This document shows positions 17,686 to 26,232 of a DNA stretch of 64,000 bases, in pieces. Source of the stretch: SAR116 cluster alpha proteobacterium HIMB100 (GTDB lineage Bacteria > Pseudomonadota > Alphaproteobacteria > Puniceispirillales > Puniceispirillaceae); the NCBI GenBank assembly GCA_000238815.2, contig AFXB01000010.1, forward strand, positions 434,001 through 498,000, given 5' to 3'. The notes beneath the pieces are model-generated. The model saw only the letters and a program-made list of their open reading frames with translations. It was not told the DNA's origin and did no database searches. A program made the position numbers and the translations under genes. The stretch's first letter is position 1. Each line of letters begins with the position of its first letter.

Positions 17686-18909
17686 ATGTGCGCACAGATT
17701 TACCCGGCCCAGCCGGCAGAAAAACATTATGATGTGGTGATTATCGGCGGCGCAATTGTAGGGTCATCCATCGCCTGGTTTTTATCGCAGCAGTCTGATT
17801 TTACCGGGCGGATTCTGGTGGTTGAACGTGATCCCAGTTATGAATTTGCATCAACATCACGCACAAATTCATGTGTGCGCCAGCAATTTTCAACAGAGAT
17901 CAATATCAAAATCTCACAATTTACCGCAGAATATGTGAAGAATTTCCGCAAGCATATGGGCGGCGGGGCAGATATTCCTGATCTGGTGCTGGATGCGTTT
18001 GGGTATATGTATCTGGCAGATAATGAGGAATTTGCCGCCCAGTTGCGCGTCAATCAGGCCCTGCAGGCGTCCCTGGGCGCAGGCACAAAGCTGATGAGCC
18101 CAGAAGACATCACAACCGATTACCCGTTTTATAACACTGATGATATTGTGCTGGGCAGTCATAATCTGGTGGATGAGGGGTATTTTGAAGGCAGCACCAT
18201 GTTTGAATGGTGGCGCCGTATGGCCCGCAAAGCCGGTGTGGACTATATCCAGAACGAGGTGGTCGGGCTGGAGATGGCGGCAAACGGGCGCAGCGTTAAC
18301 GGTGTCAGGCTGGCCTCTGGAGAGATGATCGCCGCCGGGCTGGTGGTCAATGCGGCTGGCCCGCGCGCAGCGGTGGTTGCCGATATGGCAGGGATTGCCC
18401 TGCCGGTAGAACCGCGCAAACGCTATACCTGGATTTTTACAGCTGAACAGCCGCTGGACCGGCCCCTGCCCCTGACCATTGACCCGTCCGGGATACATCT
18501 GCGCCAATATGGCAAAACAGATTATATGGCCGGCAGCCCGCCGCATATTGACCCGGCTGTGGCGTTTGATGATTTTGTCGAGGATCACGATATATGGCAG
18601 GATCATGTCTGGCCGCTTATTGCCAGCCGTATCCCCCAATTTGAAGCGATTAAGGTGACTTCATCCTGGGCCGGTCATTATGCCTATAACACATTGGATC
18701 ATAATGCTGTGCTGGGCCCGCACCCTGAGGTGGGTAATTTCATCTTTGCAAACGGGTTTTCAGGTCACGGGCTGCAGCAGTCACCTGCGGTCGGGCGCGG
18801 CATTTCAGAGTGGATCACGCATGGGGCTTGGCAAAGCCTGGATTTAAGCTGTTTTTCATATGAACGGATTGCCGCAAACAAGCCGCTGCTTGAAAAGGCC
18901 GTGATTTAA
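17686..18909 (+). CDS. FAD-dependent oxidoreductase, DAO family
   Basis: A 407-residue flavoprotein of the D-amino-acid oxidase/glycine oxidase fold. The dinucleotide-binding region YDVVIIGGAIVGSSIAW begins at residue ~15, a VVNAAGPRAA segment binds FAD, and the C-terminal GFSGHGLQQSPAVGR (near 360) is the usual second FAD contact. It resembles sarcosine or dimethylglycine oxidase-like proteins, but no folate domain or partner subunits are present and the substrate is open. The ATG is preceded by GAGAGAG. It stands alone on the plus strand and its stop shares TTAA with the convergent kinase gene. Confidence 0.85.
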   Translation: MCAQIYPAQPAEKHYDVVIIGGAIVGSSIAWFLSQQSDFTGRILVVERDPSYEFASTSRTNSCVRQQFSTEINIKISQFTAEYVKNFRKHMGGGADIPDLVLDAFGYMYLADNEEFAAQLRVNQALQASLGAGTKLMSPEDITTDYPFYNTDDIVLGSHNLVDEGYFEGSTMFEWWRRMARKAGVDYIQNEVVGLEMAANGRSVNGVRLASGEMIAAGLVVNAAGPRAAVVADMAGIALPVEPRKRYTWIFTAEQPLDRPLPLTIDPSGIHLRQYGKTDYMAGSPPHIDPAVAFDDFVEDHDIWQDHVWPLIASRIPQFEAIKVTSSWAGHYAYNTLDHNAVLGPHPEVGNFIFANGFSGHGLQQSPAVGRGISEWITHGAWQSLDLSCFSYERIAANKPLLEKAVI

Positions 18910-19826
18910 TCTGCGATAAAGGCCTCTACCCTTGTGCGGTCCGGCATCGGGGCCACTGCCCCATAGCCGGTTGTGGACAGTGCCGCTGCGGCATTGGCAT
19001 AGCGGGCTGCCGCAAAAGCATCACGCCCGGCCAGTATTTCCGCCAGAAACGCCCCGTCAAACGTATCCCCGGCGGCCGTCGCATCGACCGCATCAACCGG
19101 AAAGGCCGGAATGATATCCCGTCTGTCAGATGTCGCGATTAAGGTGCCTTTTTTACCGAGGGTTAAGGCAACAATTTCTGCCCCCAATTTCAGATAAAAT
19201 TCGGCAATATCATCAGGCGCATCACAGCCGGTGAGCACCTGTGCATCATCAAGTCCGGGAAGCGCAATATGACACATCGCCATGGCCTGGTGAATGACAG
19301 AACGGGCCTTATCCAAGGGCCATAATTTCAACCGCAAATTCGGATCATAGCTGATCCGCCCGCCAGCAGCCCGCACCGTTTCCATCGCCGCAAAAGCGGT
19401 ATCCGCCGCGATATCTGATATCCCCTGAGAAATGCCGGAAAGATGCAAAATCCGGCAAGAGGACAGAGCAGAAGATACAGGAGCAGCTGCCAGATCAGCC
19501 CGGCTCATCAGGCTGGCCGCACTGCCCGCACGGCGGTAGGAAAAATCATGCCCTGCATCAGAATGGGTAACAAAATAAATCCCCGTCGATACCCCCTCAA
19601 CAGAAGATACAGCAGATATATCCACCGATTCCCTTATCCAGAGATCCAGAATTTTCTGGCCAAACGGGTCAGCACCCAAATGAGTCAGGCAGCCCACAGA
19701 CGCCCCCTGACGTGCAGCCGAAATGGCACAATTCGAGGTATCCCCGCCAAAGCCTTCCAGCCAGAGCCCGTCCGGTTGCTGGTTAAATTCCAGCATCGGT
19801 TCACCAAGACAGAGCAGATCAGCCAT
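18906..19826 (-). CDS. kdgK: PfkB-family sugar kinase, likely 2-keto-3-deoxygluconate kinase
   Basis: Ribokinase-family kinase of 306 residues. The N-terminal substrate part has the FGGDTSNCAISAARQG segment (residues ~28-43), and the C-terminal ATAAGDTFDGAF near residue 250 holds the catalytic Asp and anion hole. Overall pattern best fits KDG kinase, which makes KDPG for eda. It overlaps the stop of iolE by one base (TGATG), so it is the last gene of the inositol operon, where a KDG kinase is not a standard member. It could alternatively phosphorylate a deoxy-ketogluconate from the iol route, but iolC already covers that step. Confidence 0.75.
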   Translation of the reverse strand: MADLLCLGEPMLEFNQQPDGLWLEGFGGDTSNCAISAARQGASVGCLTHLGADPFGQKILDLWIRESVDISAVSSVEGVSTGIYFVTHSDAGHDFSYRRAGSAASLMSRADLAAAPVSSALSSCRILHLSGISQGISDIAADTAFAAMETVRAAGGRISYDPNLRLKLWPLDKARSVIHQAMAMCHIALPGLDDAQVLTGCDAPDDIAEFYLKLGAEIVALTLGKKGTLIATSDRRDIIPAFPVDAVDATAAGDTFDGAFLAEILAGRDAFAAARYANAAAALSTTGYGAVAPMPDRTRVEAFIAD

Positions 19827-20734
19827 CAGCCTGTCCGTTCATCAACCTGATAGCCCGCCTTGCCCAAAGCAGAGGTCAGCGCGTCATGTCCCATCTGTGC
19901 ATAGACCAGCGGATTGGCTTTGGCCGGATCCTGTTCAGCTTCAATAATCACCCAGCCTTCATAGCCGGTTTCATATAAGGCCGCCATGATCGGGTCATAA
20001 TCAATCAGCCCGTCACCCGGGACAGTAAATACGCCGTCCAGCACGCAATCAAGGAAGCTTTGTTTGTCCTTATCCACCGCGGCCAGAATATCGGCCCGGA
20101 TATCCTTGGTATGAACATGATTGATACGGGACCCATGTTTGTTAATCACCCGTAGATTATCGCCGCCCGCAAAGACAAGATGGCCGGTATCCAGCAACAG
20201 ATTCACCGCCTCGCCCGTATGGGCCATCAGCTCGTCAAGTTCAGTTTCGGTTTCCACGGCCGTGCCCATATGATGATGAAAGGTTAGGGGCACGCCCTGA
20301 TCCGCACAATGTTCAGCCAGCGCAGTCAGACGGCGGCCATAAGCGGCGATGTCAAAATCAGCCAGTTTCGGGCGGCTGTTCAATGGGCGTTCCTGGCGGT
20401 TCTGGACTGTCTCATAGGTCTCGCCATAGACAAGCACAGCTGCGCCACATTGCCTGAACAGCTCCAGCTGGGCCGCGATTTGGTCAAGTTCAGCTTCGAG
20501 GCTGTTATTGATCAGCGTGCCGGAATACCAGCCGGAAACAAGGGCCAGATCATGATCAGCCAGAACCGCTGACAAAGCCGCCGCCTGTTTCGGAAATTTG
20601 CCGCCTGTCTCGGTACCGGTAAAACCCGCCTGACGGGTTTCGATCAAACAGGTTTCCAGGCTGGTTTCGCCGCCAAGCTGGGGCAAATCATCATTGGTCC
20701 AGGAAATCGGGGACATGCCCAAACGCAGTTTCAT
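19826..20734 (-). CDS. iolE: Inosose dehydratase
   Basis: TIM-barrel enzyme of the xylose-isomerase-like family, 302 residues, converting 2-keto-myo-inositol to the trihydroxycyclohexanedione used by IolD. The N-terminal MSPISWTNDDLPQLGG and the TGTETGGKFP segment (~39-48) are typical of IolE. Metal-site residues appear in HHHMGTAVET, DTGHLVFAGGD and HTKD. The iolB and iolD genes upstream support the assignment. An alternative, a general sugar epimerase, is much less likely in this context. Confidence 0.92.
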   Translation of the reverse strand: MKLRLGMSPISWTNDDLPQLGGETSLETCLIETRQAGFTGTETGGKFPKQAAALSAVLADHDLALVSGWYSGTLINNSLEAELDQIAAQLELFRQCGAAVLVYGETYETVQNRQERPLNSRPKLADFDIAAYGRRLTALAEHCADQGVPLTFHHHMGTAVETETELDELMAHTGEAVNLLLDTGHLVFAGGDNLRVINKHGSRINHVHTKDIRADILAAVDKDKQSFLDCVLDGVFTVPGDGLIDYDPIMAALYETGYEGWVIIEAEQDPAKANPLVYAQMGHDALTSALGKAGYQVDERTG

Positions 20735-20779
20735 CTTTTCAACTCTCTTTTCTTTTCTGATCAGTCCGCAACAGGCCGG

Positions 20780-21580
20780 TCAGCCCGTGATGATCCATTC
20801 ATGATCAGGATCATTGTGAAATTTCCATATCCGCTTCGGACCAGCCATAACATTTAAATAATAGCTTTCATAGCCATGTGGCGCGCCAACAGGATGATAG
20901 CCTTCAGGCACCAGAACAACAGACCGGTCAGGCGCGGCCATCACCTCATCCAGGCTGCGGTCATCAGTATAGACCCGCTGCAGCACATAGCCCTGCGGCG
21001 GGTTTATGCGGTGATAATAGGTTTCTTCCAGCAAGCTTTCATGTGGCAGATTATCTTTGTCATGCTTATGTGGCGGATAAGAAGACCAATGCCCAGACGG
21101 GGTAATAACCTCTACCACAAGCAGGCTGTCCGCAGCTTCTGTTTCCGGCAGAATGTTACAGACAAAACGCGTATTTGTGCCGCTGCCGCGCTGTTCAAGA
21201 GGCATCTGATCAGGCGTGATCATACGGGCGGGGTGATCATCGCTGCGGCCCGGGGCTCGGCAGATGGCGATTTCAGAATCTGTGGCAGCACTGACCGACC
21301 AGCTGGTCCGGCGCGGCACATAAACCGCATGTGGCGGGGTCCGGTCAAACACAGAAGCGCGCCCGTCAACCCGGCCAAAATCCTGATCCCCTGCGCTGAA
21401 TTCAGCTGCACCAGAGAGCAGGACAAGACAGATTTCCTGATCCGTTCCGGTGGCTGAGATAGTCTGGCCAGCGGCCAGATCATGCACCGCAAAACCAACA
21501 TGTTCCCAGCCCGCAGAGGCAGGGGTAATATCCTGCACAAGTGAAGAGCCGGCTTTTGGGTTTATCAGCAGAGAAGACAT
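20780..21580 (-). CDS. iolB: 5-deoxy-glucuronate isomerase
   Basis: Double cupin of 266 residues that isomerises 5-deoxy-glucuronate to 2-deoxy-5-keto-gluconate. The metal-binding pattern PPHKHDKDNLPHESLLEE sits in the C-terminal cupin, and the product ends with the family's WKFHNDPDHEWI. I chose ATG 21580 because AAGG lies 8 bases upstream; an ATG at 21601 is in frame but lacks a ribosome site. It lies between iolD and iolE in one transcription unit. Confidence 0.93.
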   Translation of the reverse strand: MSSLLINPKAGSSLVQDITPASAGWEHVGFAVHDLAAGQTISATGTDQEICLVLLSGAAEFSAGDQDFGRVDGRASVFDRTPPHAVYVPRRTSWSVSAATDSEIAICRAPGRSDDHPARMITPDQMPLEQRGSGTNTRFVCNILPETEAADSLLVVEVITPSGHWSSYPPHKHDKDNLPHESLLEETYYHRINPPQGYVLQRVYTDDRSLDEVMAAPDRSVVLVPEGYHPVGAPHGYESYYLNVMAGPKRIWKFHNDPDHEWIITG

Positions 21581-21627
21581 CTGGTTCACCTTTTTTGTCA
21601 TTTATGTGGTGCGCGCCTATTTCTGGC

Positions 21628-23475
21628 TTATTTCTGGCCCATTTTCTGGCCTTGGCGGCCCTGTTCGTAAGTGCTGCGGATAGCGGCTATACCCGGCCGG
21701 TCAGAGACCGCAGGCGGTGCCACATCCCACCAGGTCCCGCCTGCCGCAGTTGACGGGCCGGGGTCAGTATCGATCACGATCACCTGAACACCGCCCGCCG
21801 CCACAGCCCGCGCAACCTCATCTTCAAGTGCTGCAATGGTTTCAACCTTTACTGCATTTGCCCCCATAGAGGCCGCATGAGCCACATAATCAATATCGGG
21901 AAGCTGTTGATGATGAGAATCACTGAACAGATTATTGAACGGGGCCCCGCCAGTGGCAGCCTGGAGCCGGTTGATACAGCCAAAGCCGCGATTATCGGTA
22001 ATCACCAGCGTAAAAGAGACACCCATCATCACCGCGGTGGTCAGTTCAGAATTCATCATCAGATAGGAGCCGTCACCGGCAAACACAATATTGGGCCGGT
22101 CCGGGCAGGCCATATTTACGCCAATTCCGGCGGCAACCTCGTAGCCCATGCAGGAAAAGCCATATTCCATGTGATAACCATCAGTCTGGCCAGTCTGCCA
22201 TAATTTATGCAGCTCTCCTGGCATAGAGCCTGCCGCACCAACCACAATGGCCTGGTCCGGGGCTGCCCGGTTCACCGCACCGATAACCTGGCTGTCGCTT
22301 GGCAAATGATTGCCTTCAGGTGCGAGGGTCACGGCTGATACATCTGCTGCCCAGGCCTGTTGCAGGCTGCGGATTTCATCTGCATAAGCCGCGCTGATGC
22401 ACAGATCAGGCAACGCGTCCTCTAGCGCGGCCAGTGTTTCATCTGCATCCCCCACCAGTGCCAATGCGCCCTGTTTGACAGCGTCATGGGTCTGCACATT
22501 GATGCTGATCATCTGACCCGAAAACAGCGCATTTGACCCGGTGGTGAAATCCTGCAGACGGCTGCCGACAGACAGGATCAGATCAGCAGAGGCCGCAAGC
22601 GTATTTGCCGCACTGGCCCCGGTCACACCAAGAGAGCCAACCGCCTGATCATGGCTATCTGGCAGAGATGATTTCCCGGCTTGTGTTGCCGCCACAGGAA
22701 TGCCGGTGCGTGCCGCTAAGGCCGCCAGACGGGGCTGTGCACCTGAATAGCGGACCCCGCCACCAGCGACAATCAGGGGCCGTTTTGCCTTGCGCAGCTG
22801 GTCAATCGCGGATGCAAGCTGATGTTTGTCGGCACGCGGGCGCGGGATTTCCCACACTGTTTCTTCAAAAAAAGCGGCCGGAAAATCATAGGCCTCAGAC
22901 TGGACATCCTGACATAGGCTGAGGCAGACCGGCCCGCACATGGCCGGGTCAGTAAATACAGACATCATTTTCGGCAAAGCTTTGAGCAGCTGCTCAGGCC
23001 GGGTGATGCGATCAAAATAGCGGGTGACCGGCCGGAAACAGTCATTGGCTGAGACTGTGCCATCAGAGAAATCTTCGATCTGCTGGAGGACCGGATCAGG
23101 CCGCCGGTCGGCAAACACATCACCCGGGAGAAAAAGAACAGGCAGGCGGTTCACATGCGCCAGCGCCGCGGCCGTGACCATATTGGTTGCCCCTGGCCCG
23201 ATTGACGAGGTGACCGCCATAATACGGCGGCGGTTGTGCTGTTTGGCATAGGCAATCGCCGCATGTGCCATTGATTGTTCATTATGACCGCGATAGGTCG
23301 GCAAACGGTCTTTTTCTGCGTAAAGTGCCTCGCCCAGACCGGCCACATTGCCATGGCCAAAAATCGCCCAGACCCCCGCAAAGGCTGTTTCTGTGCTGCC
23401 GTCAAATTGTCTGATCTGCTGAGCGGCGAGATATCTGACCAGCGCCTGGGCCATTGTCAATCTTAGCATATTCAT
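21628..23475 (-). CDS. iolD: 3D-(3,5/4)-trihydroxycyclohexane-1,2-dione acylhydrolase
   Basis: Thiamine-diphosphate enzyme of 615 residues that opens the cyclohexanedione ring to 5-deoxy-glucuronate. The N-terminal pyrimidine domain has the catalytic Glu in YRGHNEQSMAHAA, and the C-terminal domain has the ThDP motif starting GDGSYLMMNSELTTA and ending in DN about 28 residues later. The family is often mislabelled acetolactate synthase, but length and the iol neighbours favour IolD. AGGAG lies 7 bases before the ATG. It follows iolC by 51 bases. Confidence 0.94.
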   Translation of the reverse strand: MNMLRLTMAQALVRYLAAQQIRQFDGSTETAFAGVWAIFGHGNVAGLGEALYAEKDRLPTYRGHNEQSMAHAAIAYAKQHNRRRIMAVTSSIGPGATNMVTAAALAHVNRLPVLFLPGDVFADRRPDPVLQQIEDFSDGTVSANDCFRPVTRYFDRITRPEQLLKALPKMMSVFTDPAMCGPVCLSLCQDVQSEAYDFPAAFFEETVWEIPRPRADKHQLASAIDQLRKAKRPLIVAGGGVRYSGAQPRLAALAARTGIPVAATQAGKSSLPDSHDQAVGSLGVTGASAANTLAASADLILSVGSRLQDFTTGSNALFSGQMISINVQTHDAVKQGALALVGDADETLAALEDALPDLCISAAYADEIRSLQQAWAADVSAVTLAPEGNHLPSDSQVIGAVNRAAPDQAIVVGAAGSMPGELHKLWQTGQTDGYHMEYGFSCMGYEVAAGIGVNMACPDRPNIVFAGDGSYLMMNSELTTAVMMGVSFTLVITDNRGFGCINRLQAATGGAPFNNLFSDSHHQQLPDIDYVAHAASMGANAVKVETIAALEDEVARAVAAGGVQVIVIDTDPGPSTAAGGTWWDVAPPAVSDRPGIAAIRSTYEQGRQGQKMGQK

Positions 23476-23526
23476 CTGTCTGCTCCTGTTTCTTTATCGC
23501 TGGCAGCTGCGCCAGCCTTCCCCCCC

Positions 23527-25428
23527 TCAGGCGGCCTGCCATGCCGCAATCAGCCCGGCAAAGCCAGCAGCCATCTGGCGGATGGCGGCCTGATCATCAC
23601 AGCGGCCGGCAAACCAGTCTTCAGCCGGCCCCCAGAAAATCGTACGGCCAATCGCAAAGCCCTTGACCATTTCATCTGTCTTGGCAGCAGCGAACATTGC
23701 TGCCAGCTGGTCAGACGGCATCTGTTTGCCCAGCACAATAATGCCCTGAGCATAGGGATCAAATGTTCTGACCACCGCGCCACATCGCTGCCAGAAGGCA
23801 GCCTGTTCAACCGGTTCCAGCTTCCACCAGTCAGGATAAATCCCCTGATGGTAGATATGTTCCATAATCACAGGAATATCATCAGCCGCCACAGGCTGGC
23901 CAGAATGCGATGTAATAATCTCAACCAACAGCTCGCGCCCAGCCGTGCGGCAGGCATCATAAAGCCGGGCCAGCAGCTGATCATGATGGTCGCGTATATC
24001 AGCAGGATCATCCAGCCGGTAAGGCAGCAGCAGCTTGACTGTCTGCGTCACCGGCCATTCTGCCAGATGGGTGCCGATATCCGGACCCATATTCAATGCC
24101 AGCGGGTAAACCCCGGATGCTTCGGCAGGCCGTCCGGTCCAGAGCCCGCTGTCAGCTGAGCTGTGCAAAGCGGTCTGGCCCTGCTCATCATCAACCAGAA
24201 GGCCAACACCGTTTGTGTCAGCGGCAACTTGCCGGACCGCCTGGTAAGCCAATGCCTTGAACTGGCCGATGGCAGCTGTATCTCGGCCAGTGCGGCTGGC
24301 CAAATCATCAAACTGGTGACGGTGGTCAAAGGCAAAGGCAAACAGCCTGTCATAACGTCTGCGGCGCAAGCTTGACCAATGCAGCTGATTCAATTCAGGG
24401 TCTTTGCGCAACGCAAAATATTCACTGCCCTTATCCAGCAGATGCCGCAATTCAGGATAAGACGGATAGGAGGGGGCACAGCCATGACGTGAGACCGCCA
24501 GCGCACCACACATATTGGCATAACGGGCAGCGACCGCCAGCCCTTCATCACGCAGCCAGCCGCGCAAGAATCCGGCCATAAAACCGTCCCCTGCGCCGAG
24601 CACATTATAGACCTCAATTTCGCGTACAGGAGACGAAATGCCAGAGTCCCAGCCCTTGATTTCGCCTTCAAACACCACACAGCCCATCGCCCCGCGCTTG
24701 CACACAAAAACCGCATCACTCAACGCGCGGGCCGTGCGCAGGGCAGCCAGCGTATCAGTGCTGCCCCCGGCGATGTGCCATTCTTCTTCAGTGCCAACAA
24801 TCAGATCACAAAGCGGCAGAATCTGTTGCAGGTGCGCGGTTACAAAGGCAGATTCACGGAATCGGCCCTCACCATCCCCATGGCCGCCAAGGGCCCAGAG
24901 ATTCGGCCGGTAATCAATATCAAATGCGACCTTGCGGCCAGCATTGCGGGCGCAGTGCATCGCATAGGTGGAGGCTTCTGCGACCTGAGGCGTGCTGAAA
25001 TGGGTGCCGGTCACCACCACAGCTTTTGCAGAGGCAATAAAATCAGGGTGAATATCATCTTTGTTAAGCGCCATATCAGCACAGTTTTCACGGACAAAAA
25101 TCAGCGGAAATTGTTCTGCGTTACGAATCCCCAACAGCACAAGTGCGGTCAGCCGTTCAGGATCAACCAGAGTATGTGAGATATCCACCCCTTCGCGGAT
25201 CAGCTGTTCGGTAACAAAGCGGCCCATATGTTCATCCCCCACCCGGGTGATGAGCGCTGACCGCAGCCCTAAACGTGACGCACCAATAGAAATATTGGTC
25301 GGGCTGCCCCCGACATATTTGTCAAAGCTGGCCATATCTTCGAGCCGGCCGCCTGTTTGCGTGCCATACAGATCAACAGATGACCTGCCGATGCAAATCA
25401 CATCAAGCGCAGAAGAAGATGCCGTCAT
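23527..25428 (-). CDS. iolC: Bifunctional 5-dehydro-2-deoxygluconokinase with C-terminal DUF2090 aldolase-like domain
   Basis: A 633-residue two-domain protein. Residues ~1-320 are a PfkB kinase: GGSPTNISIGASRLG at 40-54 and NVLGAGDGFMAGF near 280 with the catalytic Asp. It phosphorylates 2-deoxy-5-keto-gluconate. Residues ~335-633 are a DUF2090 domain related to class I LacD-type aldolases, with Lys536 in DWWKLEP as the likely Schiff-base lysine. I infer that the second domain splits the phosphorylated product (the IolJ reaction), which would explain why no iolJ gene is present. Such fusions are known in proteobacteria. It comes 17 bases after the ABC ATPase. Confidence 0.92.
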   Translation of the reverse strand: MTASSSALDVICIGRSSVDLYGTQTGGRLEDMASFDKYVGGSPTNISIGASRLGLRSALITRVGDEHMGRFVTEQLIREGVDISHTLVDPERLTALVLLGIRNAEQFPLIFVRENCADMALNKDDIHPDFIASAKAVVVTGTHFSTPQVAEASTYAMHCARNAGRKVAFDIDYRPNLWALGGHGDGEGRFRESAFVTAHLQQILPLCDLIVGTEEEWHIAGGSTDTLAALRTARALSDAVFVCKRGAMGCVVFEGEIKGWDSGISSPVREIEVYNVLGAGDGFMAGFLRGWLRDEGLAVAARYANMCGALAVSRHGCAPSYPSYPELRHLLDKGSEYFALRKDPELNQLHWSSLRRRRYDRLFAFAFDHRHQFDDLASRTGRDTAAIGQFKALAYQAVRQVAADTNGVGLLVDDEQGQTALHSSADSGLWTGRPAEASGVYPLALNMGPDIGTHLAEWPVTQTVKLLLPYRLDDPADIRDHHDQLLARLYDACRTAGRELLVEIITSHSGQPVAADDIPVIMEHIYHQGIYPDWWKLEPVEQAAFWQRCGAVVRTFDPYAQGIIVLGKQMPSDQLAAMFAAAKTDEMVKGFAIGRTIFWGPAEDWFAGRCDDQAAIRQMAAGFAGLIAAWQAA

Positions 25429-25445
25429 GTTATCTGTCCCGGATA

Positions 25446-26231
25446 TTAAGATATTGCCAGTTCTTTGGCCAAATCACCAATTTCCGCCCCGCCTGCCATC
25501 AGCCGCTTGATATCATCGCCTTCAAGATCTTTGGCCGTGCCTTCGCCGATGACCTCGCCAAGGCTGAGGAAGGTAAAGCGATCCGCAATCAGACGGGCAT
25601 GAATTTCGTTATGGGTGATCAGAATAATCGCAATATTGCCCAGCGCCTGGACCCGGCGGATGGTTTTCAGCACTTCCATCTGCTGTTTCTGACCAAGGGC
25701 GGAGGTCGGCTCGTCCAGAATCAGAACCTTGGCGCCAAAATAAATCGCCCGTGCAATCGCCAGGGTCTGACGCTGGCCGCCTGACATGGTGCCGACAGCC
25801 TGTTCAGGATCAGCAATGTTAATGCCGATTTTAGCCATTTCAGCAACAGCGATCTGATGCATCTCATCCATCTTCAGCAAGCCAAATGGCGAGTTAAAGC
25901 GAGTCAGCTCGCGCCCCAGAAAAAAGTTCCGCGTCACCGAAGTCAGCGGGTTCAGGGCCAGGTCCTGATACACTGTGCCGATACCCGCATCAGTGGCATT
26001 GCGCGGCGAGGCAAAATTAACCGGCTCGCCTTCAACCTTGATCTGGCCATCGGTTGGCGGGAACACACCAGACAGAATTTTAATCAGGGTGGATTTCCCG
26101 GCCCCGTTATCCCCCAGAAGCGCGTGAACCTCGCCTGGATAGACTTTCAAAGAGACCCCGTTCAGGGCTGTAAAAGAGCCGAATTTTTTAACCAGGCCTG
26201 TGGTTTCAATAAGTGGCGTTTTGCTGCTCAT
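25446..26231 (-). CDS. Sugar ABC transporter ATP-binding protein
   Basis: Single-domain ATPase of 261 residues for sugar import. Walker A GDNGAGKS lies at 40-47, the signature is TMSGGQRQT, and Walker B is VLILDEPTSALG. Most ribose-type systems have a double ATPase of ~500 residues. The short form is found in CUT2-like importers for inositol or other polyols, where it works as a homodimer. The ATG at 26231 starts one base after the permease stop; an upstream start at 26270 would overlap the permease and lacks homology. Confidence 0.92.
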   Translation of the reverse strand: MSSKTPLIETTGLVKKFGSFTALNGVSLKVYPGEVHALLGDNGAGKSTLIKILSGVFPPTDGQIKVEGEPVNFASPRNATDAGIGTVYQDLALNPLTSVTRNFFLGRELTRFNSPFGLLKMDEMHQIAVAEMAKIGINIADPEQAVGTMSGGQRQTLAIARAIYFGAKVLILDEPTSALGQKQQMEVLKTIRRVQALGNIAIILITHNEIHARLIADRFTFLSLGEVIGEGTAKDLEGDDIKRLMAGGAEIGDLAKELAIS

Positions 26232-26232
26232 A

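Noticed and set aside
17914-18639. 241-codon minus-strand open frame
   Set aside because: Antisense to the FAD oxidoreductase; composition typical of a reverse-frame shadow.
21628-23475. Acetolactate synthase large subunit
   Set aside because: It shares the ThDP fold, but the length, the NEQSMAHAA region and the iolC/iolB/iolE neighbours point to IolD.
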